From the NCBI GenBank assembly GCA_964626905.1, contig CAZVHA010000006.1, positions 1 to 64,000 on the forward strand: 64,000 nt of DNA. The letters run 5' to 3'. The position numbers were made by a program, and so were the translations under genes. This DNA is from REEB52 sp964626905. GTDB taxonomy: Bacteria > Chlamydiota > Chlamydiia > Chlamydiales > SM23-39. The notes beneath the pieces were generated by a model. That model was not told the DNA's origin. It made no database searches and saw only the letters and a list, made by a program, of their open reading frames with translations. Position 1 is the first letter of the stretch. Each line of letters starts with the position of its first letter. Positions 33,210 through 42,154 of this stretch are shown here, piece after piece.

Positions 33210-35223
33210 GGTAAATGTTGTAGAGTTCTGGTTCTCCCTTTTCTTTGAGGGCTAAAAACCCCTTTTTTGCCTCGTCCAAATTCCCGCTGAAAAGGGCTTG
33301 CATCGCCTTTTCGTGTTCATCGACGAGGGCAAGCTTTTTTGGATCCATCTGATCTTTGAATCCAAGAGGTTGATAGATCTTTTCCTTTTGCTCTCTTCCC
33401 CTCACTTTGATCTCATCAATGCACCGAAAGACAATTGTCTCTTGCGCCATTTGGGCTGTTTTAGATCCGACGAGAATGCCGACCGGGTAGGTCTTTGTCA
33501 TCTCCTCGAGACGGGAAGCAACATTGACAGGATCGCCTAAAACAGTATAAGACCTTCTATAATCTGATCCCATGTCTCCGACACACATCATTCCAGTGTT
33601 GATCCCGATTCCGATTTTAATTGGAGGGCTAAACTCCTTCATCTTTTCAAGCATTTTGAATCCAGCTTTGATTGCATCTGCAGCGTGGTTCGGATCTTGA
33701 ATAGGAGCTCCCCAAAAGGCCATGACTGCATCGCCAATGTACTTGTCAATCGTCCCTCTTTCCTGAAAAATCGCCTCTGTCATATCAGTGAAAAAGTGAT
33801 TGAGAAAATCTTTTACTTCAGGGGCAGACATTTTTTCTGAATGGTGTGTGAAACCGCGGATATCGGCAAAAAGGACTGTCATTTCTAGATTCTGCCCTTC
33901 TAAAACGTATTTTTCCCCTTTTTCTAAGATCTCCTCCACCCGTTCTTTAGGCAGATATTGATCGAACATTTGCCGGATTTTTCTCCTTTTTTTCTTCTCA
34001 AAACCAAATCCGGCAATTTCATCGATAGTTAAGATGAATAATAAGGTAAATATAGGGAAGAGCACGGGAAAGAAAATCCCTTGAGTGACCCATAATTGAT
34101 AACTGAAAACAAAGAGGGCAATCGATACTAAAATAGTGAATAAGAATGAAATGAGTGGACCCAAAAAAGGGAGAATGAATGAGGCAACAAAACTCAAAAT
34201 GAGGAGAAGAAGAAGAATTGCACCCCGGGTCCAAGTGGGTTTAAAGGGAAGATATTGATCGTAGATGGAGGCGCAAATTTGCGCATGGATCTCAATATTG
34301 GCAAAAACAGGAGCAATGGCAGTCGCGCTTAGATCACCCGCAGCTGTTGCAGAAGAGCCAATGAGGATGAGTTTGTCCTGAATCGATTCAATTGGAACTT
34401 TTTTTTCCAGAATGTCAATGGCCGAAATATAGGGAACTGTGTAAGGGGGACCTCGAAAAGGGATTAAGAGTTTTCCCCAAGGATCTGTCGGAATTGCAAT
34501 TTCTCCCAATTGAATCCCCTCTAAAACTTCTTCGCCTTCGTACTCACTTGTGATGAGTCCCCGGTTCGGATTGTTTAAATATAAAGAGACGGCTGCAAGT
34601 GCAAGAGATGAAAAAACATGATCTTGATTGCGCAGCAGCACCGGCGCATAGCGCATCACTCCATCGAGATCCGGTTCCGCATCGATGAACCCTCCATTGG
34701 GCGCACTTTTTTCAAAAATGGAGAGATTGGAGATATAATGGGTTTTTTCAGGGATGAATAAGTTCTCTTTTTCACTCCGACTCAACTCAAGAAATGGGCT
34801 TGGTAAAACCCCGCTCGATACTTGCTGATTTGTAAAGGCAAACGACAATACCGATTGGCCTTGAGCGAGTATCTCAGAAAAGTGAGCATCCGCGGTCTGA
34901 TTTTCAACATCAGAAAAGACAATATCGTAGGCGATCACCTTTGCCTTAAGACGGTAAAGCTCTGCGGTGAGTTCAGCGATTTTATCGCGGCTCCAAGGCC
35001 ATCTCCCCCCTTTTTGTAAACTCCGATCGTCGATGTCGACGATAATGACAGGATTTTTTGCATCTAAAGGGGGATGATGATTCTTAACGAAATAATCATA
35101 GGAGAAATTGTCTAGTCGGTTGAGTCCTCTGATGAAAAATTCAGGGGCCGAATAATAAAAAAGGGTAAACAAGAACCCCACCGCAATTCCGAAAAAAATA
35201 AGCGGCCATCTCTCTTTTCTCAA
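33190..35223 (-). CDS. CHASE2-domain adenylate/guanylate cyclase
   Basis: 677 aa; starts with TTG at 35223 (GGAG about 7 nt upstream). One N-terminal transmembrane helix, an extracytoplasmic CHASE2 sensor (about residues 35-310, with VIIVDIDDRSLQKGGRWPWSRD), three transmembrane helices (about 325-405), then a class III cyclase domain. The catalytic metal aspartates are in FADIRGFT and the substrate region GDAVMAFWGAP, and the transition-state Asn/Arg in LGDPVNVASRLEEM. It would convert ATP to cAMP (or GTP to cGMP) in response to an envelope signal. Converges on the FecR-domain gene, suggesting a sensor pair. Confidence 0.92.
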   Translation of the reverse strand: MRKERWPLIFFGIAVGFLFTLFYYSAPEFFIRGLNRLDNFSYDYFVKNHHPPLDAKNPVIIVDIDDRSLQKGGRWPWSRDKIAELTAELYRLKAKVIAYDIVFSDVENQTADAHFSEILAQGQSVLSFAFTNQQVSSGVLPSPFLELSRSEKENLFIPEKTHYISNLSIFEKSAPNGGFIDAEPDLDGVMRYAPVLLRNQDHVFSSLALAAVSLYLNNPNRGLITSEYEGEEVLEGIQLGEIAIPTDPWGKLLIPFRGPPYTVPYISAIDILEKKVPIESIQDKLILIGSSATAAGDLSATAIAPVFANIEIHAQICASIYDQYLPFKPTWTRGAILLLLLILSFVASFILPFLGPLISFLFTILVSIALFVFSYQLWVTQGIFFPVLFPIFTLLFILTIDEIAGFGFEKKKRRKIRQMFDQYLPKERVEEILEKGEKYVLEGQNLEMTVLFADIRGFTHHSEKMSAPEVKDFLNHFFTDMTEAIFQERGTIDKYIGDAVMAFWGAPIQDPNHAADAIKAGFKMLEKMKEFSPPIKIGIGINTGMMCVGDMGSDYRRSYTVLGDPVNVASRLEEMTKTYPVGILVGSKTAQMAQETIVFRCIDEIKVRGREQKEKIYQPLGFKDQMDPKKLALVDEHEKAMQALFSGNLDEAKKGFLALKEKGEPELYNIYLNNLPG

Positions 35224-35309
35224 GTCCAGTCTCCTTTTCGCATAATGGGTTTTACCATGATTTTGGGCAATTCTTGACCGCGATTTCTGAAAGTGACAAG
35301 ATAGGAAGC

Positions 35310-36218
35310 ATGAGATTTAGCGGCTCCTTTGTCCCTATTGTCACCCCCTTCGATCGGAAAGGGCGAGTGGATCGAAAAACTTTTGAGAAACTGATCGATT
35401 GGCACGTTTCTGAAGGAACTGATGGGATTGTCTATTGCGGTACGACAGGAGAAGTGCTCTCCCTTTCGGATCGGGAAAGAAAAAGGGTGATCGAAATTGC
35501 GATCGGCGCCTCTCAAGGGCGGATCCCCGTCGTCATCGGAACAGGGGTCAGCGACACGCACCTCACGGTGCGCTATACCGAATCGGCATTAAAACTGGGC
35601 GCCCAAGGGGCTCTTGTAGTGACCCCCTATTACAATAAACCCACCCAAAAAGGGATCATTTTGCACTACACAGAGGTTGCAAAGGTCGGACTCCCCATCA
35701 TCGCCTATCACAATCCCACAAGAGCTGCCCTGCGACTCACTGCTGAAACAATTTTAGAGCTCAGCTTTATCCCCAATATCGTAGCTATCAAAGAGTCGAG
35801 CAAAGATATGGAACTCATTCGGAAAATCGCAAAACACATCGATGTTTTTTCTGGCGATGATGAGTTCGTCTTAGAGATCATGAAGGAGGGGGCCGTAGGT
35901 TCTATTGCGACGAGCGCAAATGTGATCCCCAGAGGCTGGAAGCAATTGATCTCCCTTTGTCTTAAAAAGGATTGGGATAATGCCCAAACGCTTTTTCTGA
36001 GATATCTTCCCCTCATGAAAGCCCTTTTTCTCGAGACAAACCCTCAAGGAGTCAAATTTGGCCTCTCCTGGCTGAAAAAATGTGAGCCACACTGCCGCCT
36101 CCCCCTCATTTTGCCGGGAGAGGCAACACAACTCGAAATCAAGAAGGCGATTCTCGATCTAAGCTTGCCCTGGTTTTCTGATTTGCGTAATCGATCCACT
36201 CAGGAGCCACTTTCTTAA
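35310..36218 (+). CDS. dapA: 4-hydroxy-tetrahydrodipicolinate synthase
   Basis: 302 aa from the ATG at 35310 (GGAAG just upstream); the longer frame overlaps the divergent cyclase. TIM-barrel DapA/NAL family: CGTTGE with the Thr-Thr pair (about 45-46), YYNKP, Tyr133 in IAYHNPTR and the Schiff-base Lys161 in VAIKESS. It condenses pyruvate with aspartate semialdehyde in the lysine/diaminopimelate pathway that feeds peptidoglycan. The C-terminal 80 nt overlap a gene on the other strand. No other dap gene is adjacent. Confidence 0.93.
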   Translation: MRFSGSFVPIVTPFDRKGRVDRKTFEKLIDWHVSEGTDGIVYCGTTGEVLSLSDRERKRVIEIAIGASQGRIPVVIGTGVSDTHLTVRYTESALKLGAQGALVVTPYYNKPTQKGIILHYTEVAKVGLPIIAYHNPTRAALRLTAETILELSFIPNIVAIKESSKDMELIRKIAKHIDVFSGDDEFVLEIMKEGAVGSIATSANVIPRGWKQLISLCLKKDWDNAQTLFLRYLPLMKALFLETNPQGVKFGLSWLKKCEPHCRLPLILPGEATQLEIKKAILDLSLPWFSDLRNRSTQEPLS

Positions 36219-36933
36219 GAAAGGAACGCAAGCGACTCATGTAGCGCTCAATCTCATCTTCCCTGCTGTGCGGAGCTTTTGTGGTGAAATTGCCAACATC
36301 GATCTCAATGGCCCGCTGCTCCAAAAAACCAAAGTTGCGACTGAGCGACGGATCCGCATTGAAAATGCCTTTGGCTGTCCTCTGCAATAAAAGATCGATA
36401 AATTGATCAAGCCTTTTTCGCATCTGATCAGGATCTGAAAGGGCCTCTTTCAAAACAGCCTGAAACGGCTTCGCCTTTTTTTGCACTGCAAACCGGAGCT
36501 CATCGAGAGGCAATCGATACGATCTCCCGATCGCATCTTTGCATACGAGAACCGGAAGATTCAACTGGGTCTGGTTCAAATGAATATAAATCAGCCCCGT
36601 CTCCTCTTTTAAATGCTGGTAAGCCATCGATACAGCATCGAACAGGGGGAAGACTTCATGCTTCGAGTCAAAATGATCGGATCTGAAAAACTTGATCGCC
36701 CACTCGCGGTCTTTTGACTCGAACACATAACACTGCGATCCCTTCCCAATATAAGTGTAGGGCTGCTTGAAAAGTTCGAGCAACGCAGGGTCAAACCCAA
36801 CCTCCCATGCGGGCGATTCGGGAAGGTGTCCCCGTACTTTGGAGGGCTTGAATCCTCCGCTTAAGGTCTTGATTATAAGCGGCATACACAATGCCGCAGA
36901 GGCGAAGATGAGGAGAACAACGAGTCTTTTCAT
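36139..36933 (-). CDS. Secreted protein with protein-kinase-like fold
   Basis: 264 aa from the ATG at 36933 (an upstream GTG/TTG frame would bury the leader). Signal peptide MKRLVVLLIFASAALC. Kinase-like landmarks in order: glycine-rich loop YIGKGSQCYVFE (62-72), the AIK lysine (Lys81), a catalytic-loop-like NADPSLSRNFGF with Asp194 and Asn200, and a DFG-like IDVGNF with Asp212. The spacing between them fits a small kinase fold. This pattern suggests a secreted or periplasmic (pseudo)kinase; ATP would be lacking in the periplasm, so action in the host or as a pseudokinase is possible. The 3' end overlaps dapA by 80 nt on the other strand. Confidence 0.6.
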   Translation of the reverse strand: MKRLVVLLIFASAALCMPLIIKTLSGGFKPSKVRGHLPESPAWEVGFDPALLELFKQPYTYIGKGSQCYVFESKDREWAIKFFRSDHFDSKHEVFPLFDAVSMAYQHLKEETGLIYIHLNQTQLNLPVLVCKDAIGRSYRLPLDELRFAVQKKAKPFQAVLKEALSDPDQMRKRLDQFIDLLLQRTAKGIFNADPSLSRNFGFLEQRAIEIDVGNFTTKAPHSREDEIERYMSRLRSFLKKVAPEWIDYANQKTRASLDRESPS

Positions 36934-36993
36934 GAAGGCAAGGATACGGGAATGGAAAATTGGAGACAAGGCTCCCCTATTGTAAATTTTTTA

Positions 36994-37022
36994 TTGACTA
37001 AATATAAATATCATTTTAAAAC
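36994..37022 (+). promoter_or_regulatory. Candidate sigma70-type promoter of the 482-aa membrane protein
   Basis: TTGACT (36994-36999), a 17-nt AT-rich spacer, then TAAAAC (37017-37022). It matches 5 of 6 at -35 and 4 of 6 at -10, and sits about 30 nt before the GTG start at 37051. This placement is a reason to prefer that start over the ATG at 36952. Confidence 0.45.
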
Positions 37023-37050
37023 CTTCGAGAAATTTACAGGAGTGTGTTTC

Positions 37051-38499
37051 GTGAGGTTAGATCCAGATCGCCGATCTTTGTTGCATTTTGACGACGTCCA
37101 GAAGCCAGAAGAGGAGAGGCAAGTCAACTGGGGTTCCTGGGGAAAGAGGGCCGTCTCTGTCGCCTGCGTTGCGGGATCAGCTACATTCAGCGTCATGAAC
37201 GCCTATCGAACTGCAAATGCTTTTGGATATTTTGCAATCGGGTTGAGCGGTCTTTATTGTGTATCGAGTATTGCCGATGAGGAGACAAAGGTTTGGATTC
37301 GGAAAGTGCTTTTTGTGGTGATGGGACAAACGAGTATTTTTGCCTTTTCACAGGCCTATGCAAATGATGATGCAAAAAAAGATAAAGAGGCGTTTGTGAG
37401 GACGATCATGGTCCTTTTTGGGGCAAATGTCGAGCTCATTCGCGGCTGGTTTTGGGATCAGGGGATTCAGGCGGAAAGCCAGGAGGATCCAAAAAGTGGG
37501 GGGCGCAAATTAGATTCCCCTTGGATCAACAAATACCTTTCATGGACTTTAAAAGCTGCGATTGCAGGCGGTTTCATCTACTTTCGATATGAATGGCTTC
37601 AGGATCCGATTTTGCAGGGGTTCGCCCTTTTTTTAGGTTCTTTTTTGGCTTCGCAAGTGCTGGGGGAGGTCACTATTGATTTGGTCAATCGGGCCATCGA
37701 AAAAAGAGATGTTGACAATCAGGGGACCTATTTTAGAGTGGCAAAAAATGCGATTTTAACCAGCGCTTTTCTCGGACAAATGGGGGCTTTAATTCCATGG
37801 GCCCCAAGACATTCACAAAATCCTTGGGCGATGGGTCCATCGATTGGTTCGACGAGTGGGATATTGGATCGGAGTCTTATAGTAAGAGCTCAAAAAATCC
37901 CAGTCGAAGAATTGGATGAATTGGGCAAACTGCAGCGGCCCCAATATGCGAGAAAATGGGGAGTGCAAAAAGTGAAGTATTGCGCCTATTGGACTTGGAA
38001 AATTGCAGTGCCGACAATCTCTCTTTTGGGAGTGCTTGGGTTTGGTATTTGGAATTTGATTAAGAGAAGAGCTCAGCCAATCACTAAGGATGAGCAGGTT
38101 GCCTTGGGTGCGCTCGTCGGCGGGTATTGGCTCTCTTCCTTTATTTGGTTTCCCGTGGATTGGATTTGGAGCCCTACGATGAGGGGTCCGATTTTAGACA
38201 AAATGATGACGATGATGTGGCTTTGCCCAAGGGTTTTTGGAATCGATCCTCTCTTTGTCTATTTTGCAGTCACAAATTCGTTAAAAATGGATGGCGAAGC
38301 AATCGAGTCGGGAGCTGAAGGGAGTAATTACCGTTTATGGGCGGTATTTGCCGCTTGGTTTTGTTACTCCTTTCGAATGGCTCAAGAAGTAGCCGTTCTC
38401 GCTTCAGATCGACTCGGCAAAGTGCAAGCGAATATTCCTAAAATGGCATTGATCAATGCTGCATTGACGATGTATCTCTACATAAAGGATGATAATTGA
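37051..38499 (+). CDS. Polytopic membrane protein of unknown function, 482 aa
   Basis: The GTG at 37051 is chosen because CAGGAG lies 8 nt upstream and a promoter-like sequence lies inside the longer frame that starts at 36952. About ten hydrophobic segments, among them VSVACVAGSATFSVMNAY, FGYFAIGLSGLYCVSSIA, WTLKAAIAGGFIYF, VPTISLLGVLGFGIWNLI and ALVGGYWLSSFIWFPV. No transporter signature is recognised. The stop overlaps the start of the following 1063-aa gene (TGATG), so the two are translationally coupled and probably act together. It may be specific to chlamydiae. Confidence 0.7.
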   Translation: MRLDPDRRSLLHFDDVQKPEEERQVNWGSWGKRAVSVACVAGSATFSVMNAYRTANAFGYFAIGLSGLYCVSSIADEETKVWIRKVLFVVMGQTSIFAFSQAYANDDAKKDKEAFVRTIMVLFGANVELIRGWFWDQGIQAESQEDPKSGGRKLDSPWINKYLSWTLKAAIAGGFIYFRYEWLQDPILQGFALFLGSFLASQVLGEVTIDLVNRAIEKRDVDNQGTYFRVAKNAILTSAFLGQMGALIPWAPRHSQNPWAMGPSIGSTSGILDRSLIVRAQKIPVEELDELGKLQRPQYARKWGVQKVKYCAYWTWKIAVPTISLLGVLGFGIWNLIKRRAQPITKDEQVALGALVGGYWLSSFIWFPVDWIWSPTMRGPILDKMMTMMWLCPRVFGIDPLFVYFAVTNSLKMDGEAIESGAEGSNYRLWAVFAAWFCYSFRMAQEVAVLASDRLGKVQANIPKMALINAALTMYLYIKDDN

Positions 38500-41400
38500 T
38501 GAACATTATAGCACTGTTTCAAGATCACTATCTATTTAAAAGCTGGGAAGTAAAAGATGGTCCCTCCCCTCCTCACAAAATGAGGATAGCTCTGAATTTA
38601 ATTTGCCTTTTCGGTCAACGGTACGCAGAGGAAATCCGAGCAAAATTGGATGCACCGCATAAAAAAACATTCCACAATTTTCGTTGGGCTTTTTATGAAA
38701 TTCAAAAAAATCTTGAAGTTGGGATAAATAAGTGCAGAAAACTGTACGATTTTAGTGTTGCAAAAGTATTGTCCGAATTTCCCAAAACACAAAATGAGAG
38801 TAAGGTTTTTGAATTATTAAAGAAGTCTTCCTATGAAATGTTGCCTTTTATTCAAAAGGCGAGGTTTCAATATAAAAATCCTGAACAAGAAACAATAGAT
38901 GCAATTGAAGAGGCAAGGGACAAAAGTTTTTGGCTTTTATTAGATACTTTGGAAAGAGGGGTTGAAGAAAGAAAGGGAGAAGAAATTACTGAAATCGACA
39001 AAAAGGCGATCATCCAATTTTATTTTAAAACGGGCGCTCTTGTTCTTAATGGTCGGATCATCTACTGGAATGAGATGGTGCGCATGTGGGGGAATCTCAA
39101 TAGAGACAACCGATTAAAATTCAGCAATTTCCTTCATCTGTGGAAATTTAGAGAGCTCATCGATGAAGATGGGTATTCTCCCGTAGAGGCCTTTACAAAG
39201 GACAAGAATGAAAACGGTTCTTTCAGAAAATTTTTATGCGAATGCTCAATCCATTCGATCGAAGAGAATTTAGGGGTAATCGTCTCTTCTAGGGCGAGAG
39301 ATCTCATTATAAAAAAGTTTAGGGAATCGGAAAAAATCCGTTCTGATGTCTGCTATTTATCAGCAGATCGAGAGTTTGCCACTCGCTCTCTTTCTAAAGA
39401 GGAGCCCTCCTATTTTCTCGTCAGATCATTTCAAATTTTTCAGCGCCTTCTTCGGAAATTCGAGGTCCCTGAAGTGGTCAAATCAGCTTTATTGGATGCA
39501 CTTCTTTTTAGAGATCCCAATTGGGATGAAAAAGATTTTTTGGAACTCCTCACCCAGGAGGACAAAAAATGGGTTCTTAGCGCAGCCCATGAATCTGTTG
39601 TCGATGTGGTCGATATTCGGATTGACTCTCCAAGACACGAAAGAAAAAACCAAGATTTGGAAAAAGACGACTGGGGAAAAGAGAAGGGATCCTTTCAAAA
39701 AGCATGGGAAGGGTTGAGTAGAATCATCAGCTCTCTATCGAATCGCTCAACGACTTTCTGTCAGTCTAATTGCTGGAACATGCTGCTATTCCTTTGGGAA
39801 AATCCCCAAAGAGACATTTGTGTCGAAACATTACTAAAACTGTCTGGGTTGGACAACTTTCATATTGATTTACGTGCCTGTTTAAATTTTTTTTCCTTAA
39901 ATGCAAATTTCTCAAAAGATCATTCGAAATTGTTCCTCAGTGTCTACAGGGAAGTCATCCAATATTTAGAAGAAAAAAAACTGATCGTAAAAAATCCCGA
40001 GGCCCTTTTCTTTGATCCGGCCATAAGGTTTGATTTTCAGCAATTCATGCACATAATGAGGCACATAGCTTGGTTTGTTCAACAAATTCCCACTCATGTT
40101 TCATCGAATGATAAGGGTTATTATTCAATGCTTTTGCAATATATTTCGAATCGTGTAAGTAAGCCGCTAATTGAATTGCTTAATGATGGTCCTTACATTG
40201 GTGTTGATAATAAAGAAGCTCTTATCCCCATTCTATTTGAAGGGAAGTACAAACCTTTTGAGCAGGGAAAAGAACCCGATATATCCAAGCGGTGGAGTAG
40301 ACAAGTATTTGTAAAAGCAATCCAAGAGAAATACCAATTTTCGCCTAGGCAAATTTTTGCCATTTATGTGGGGTTTTTACATATAGAGAATGCTAGAAAA
40401 ATTGAACAGATAGAAAAGTTAGTCACTAGATTCACTGAAATTTTCCCATATGTAAACAAAAATGTGATCTATTTTTTATATCTATCTTGTGCATGCGATT
40501 TGGAACCATTGGAAAAATTCATTGAATACAGGGAAGAATGGATCCGTGAGGCTGGCATTCACAACAAATTCGTATTGAGCCGGGAAGCTTGCGAAAGAAT
40601 GATCGCGGAGATCGATCTGTTTTTAGAATCTTTTGAGGCCCAGGGGCAACCGGATGGCGAATTTGAGAAGGACAAACAGAGGCTAAAAAGGTTCTTATTG
40701 CAGACTGTTTTTAGTGCCGAGCAAGTTTTGTCAGATGTTTTTAGGATAACAGATTTAACTCATGAGGGGGGAATTCGGTGGCAAAATTCCTTTTTAGGAA
40801 CCCATGAGGGGAAAATGTTTTTATTGGCAGAGTGCAAAATCGGGGTTTACCTCCATTGGTTCATCGTGAAAGGCTGTCCAACTTTAGTCATGTCTTATCT
40901 TGACATTTCTGATAATCGGGGGCTAACTGCTTGTCATTCAATGCAAGGTTTGCAGGATGAATTTGAATCAGAAGAAAAGAGGAAGGATTTTTATGGTTTG
41001 CTATCAAAGCTTGCTACAATCGTATTAGAAGAAGAGGCCCGACATGAACCTGAGAATGATGGAGAAGAAACTCCCGAAGCGTGGGCAAAAGCTTTTGATG
41101 GCGTAGAAGAGGTCATTGAAGAACATCGAACCATAGGAGCCGACACTCTTGCGAGAATATGGGACTTTTTAAAACGGGTAAAACTTTCCTATCGGAACCT
41201 CCATTTTGGCATTTTAGGAACCCCAAATGACAAATATGAAAATGAAAATGGTCCAAGGGGTATGTTTCCTTTTCAAAACACTGTAGCTCTTTTACCTAAA
41301 GAGTTATTGGATCAACAGCAGGAGAAGAGAAATTATCTTCCTGATGCAGATGCACAGGACCTCAAAATCATTGGGGAGTTATTTTGCAAAAAAACCAAGG

Positions 41401-41690
41401 AGCCCACCACTCTAAAGTTGCAGCTGCATGTTGAAGGGGGCCCGCGCGAGATCTTCTATGAAGTCCAACCTCAGGGAGGAGTCATTGAAGAAGAGGCGAA
41501 GGGGAGGGGGGCCGACAACATTCCTTCTCCTTTTAAGTCGGAAGATCGACTCATCGTTTTAAGTGTTGGAAATACTAAGCTGCCCTTTAGATACTCTCTC
41601 AAGCTTTTAAGGGACCAAGATAACTTTGGGCGTTTCTTTCATTTTCATAACCTCCTATTGAAGTTGCTAGTGAACCTTTACAGGAAATAA
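38499..41690 (+). CDS. Very large hypothetical protein, 1063 aa
   Basis: ATG at 38499 sharing bases with the upstream stop; AAGGAT lies upstream. No signal peptide and no clear membrane segment, so probably cytosolic or exported without a leader. The first 600 residues look helical and charged, with AT-rich codon use; the C-terminal third has a more compact character (GTHEGKMFLLAECKIGVYLHWF, LVMSYLDISDNRGLTACHS) and an acidic stretch near EEEARHEPENDGEETPEAW. No domain is recognised. Cotranscribed with the 482-aa membrane protein. Size and lineage-restricted look would fit a host-directed protein, but nothing in the sequence proves it. Confidence 0.7.
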   Translation: MNIIALFQDHYLFKSWEVKDGPSPPHKMRIALNLICLFGQRYAEEIRAKLDAPHKKTFHNFRWAFYEIQKNLEVGINKCRKLYDFSVAKVLSEFPKTQNESKVFELLKKSSYEMLPFIQKARFQYKNPEQETIDAIEEARDKSFWLLLDTLERGVEERKGEEITEIDKKAIIQFYFKTGALVLNGRIIYWNEMVRMWGNLNRDNRLKFSNFLHLWKFRELIDEDGYSPVEAFTKDKNENGSFRKFLCECSIHSIEENLGVIVSSRARDLIIKKFRESEKIRSDVCYLSADREFATRSLSKEEPSYFLVRSFQIFQRLLRKFEVPEVVKSALLDALLFRDPNWDEKDFLELLTQEDKKWVLSAAHESVVDVVDIRIDSPRHERKNQDLEKDDWGKEKGSFQKAWEGLSRIISSLSNRSTTFCQSNCWNMLLFLWENPQRDICVETLLKLSGLDNFHIDLRACLNFFSLNANFSKDHSKLFLSVYREVIQYLEEKKLIVKNPEALFFDPAIRFDFQQFMHIMRHIAWFVQQIPTHVSSNDKGYYSMLLQYISNRVSKPLIELLNDGPYIGVDNKEALIPILFEGKYKPFEQGKEPDISKRWSRQVFVKAIQEKYQFSPRQIFAIYVGFLHIENARKIEQIEKLVTRFTEIFPYVNKNVIYFLYLSCACDLEPLEKFIEYREEWIREAGIHNKFVLSREACERMIAEIDLFLESFEAQGQPDGEFEKDKQRLKRFLLQTVFSAEQVLSDVFRITDLTHEGGIRWQNSFLGTHEGKMFLLAECKIGVYLHWFIVKGCPTLVMSYLDISDNRGLTACHSMQGLQDEFESEEKRKDFYGLLSKLATIVLEEEARHEPENDGEETPEAWAKAFDGVEEVIEEHRTIGADTLARIWDFLKRVKLSYRNLHFGILGTPNDKYENENGPRGMFPFQNTVALLPKELLDQQQEKRNYLPDADAQDLKIIGELFCKKTKEPTTLKLQLHVEGGPREIFYEVQPQGGVIEEEAKGRGADNIPSPFKSEDRLIVLSVGNTKLPFRYSLKLLRDQDNFGRFFHFHNLLLKLLVNLYRK

Positions 41691-41741
41691 AAAATGGTTT
41701 AGCATCCTCCCCTTTTGCGAAAGGAACCAACGGAGAAAACC

Positions 41742-42131
41742 ATGAAAAAAATGATTGTTTTAGCAGCAACGCTCCTTCTTTTTGCCATCAATGCAGAAGC
41801 GAGGACCTTAAAAACGGGAACGTATACATTGAGTGGGGGGAATAGTGAGTGGAGCTCAGGCGGATACCAAGGCGAGGTAGTGATTGCGCCTCAAGGGGAT
41901 AATTACAAAGTGATTTGGAGAATCAACAATCGACAAGCGCAAGTGGGCGTTGGGATTCTTCAAAACGACATTTTGAGCGTCGCATTCATTGATGCGAGCA
42001 ATCCCTCATTTTGGGGCGTTGTCTCTTTCAAGCTCAAACCTTTTGGCGAAATTGAAGGGCGATGGACCTCTTTTGATGGGACCACTTCAAAACCTGAGTA
42101 TCTCATCTGGAAAAGCAATCTAGTTTATTGA
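41742..42131 (+). CDS. Small secreted beta-rich protein
   Basis: 129 aa from the ATG at 41742 (GGAGA about 7 nt upstream). Signal peptide MKKMIVLAATLLLFAINAEA. The mature part consists of short strands with repeated Gly/Trp (TYTLSGGNSEW, YKVIWRINNRQAQVGVGIL, GEIEGRWTSFDG), compatible with a small lipocalin- or avidin-like barrel. No family assigned. Followed by a hairpin (42130-42152) shared with the converging purB gene. Probably periplasmic. Confidence 0.65.
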   Translation: MKKMIVLAATLLLFAINAEARTLKTGTYTLSGGNSEWSSGGYQGEVVIAPQGDNYKVIWRINNRQAQVGVGILQNDILSVAFIDASNPSFWGVVSFKLKPFGEIEGRWTSFDGTTSKPEYLIWKSNLVY

Positions 42132-42152
42132 GGCAACTTGCAAAACTGCCTC
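42130..42152. terminator. Hairpin between converging genes
   Basis: GAGGCA (42130-42135) pairs with TGCCTC (42147-42152) across an 11-nt loop, followed by TATT on the plus strand. It lies between the secreted protein gene (+) and purB (-). The stem is short, so this is a moderate call. Confidence 0.45.
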
Positions 42153-42154
42153 TA

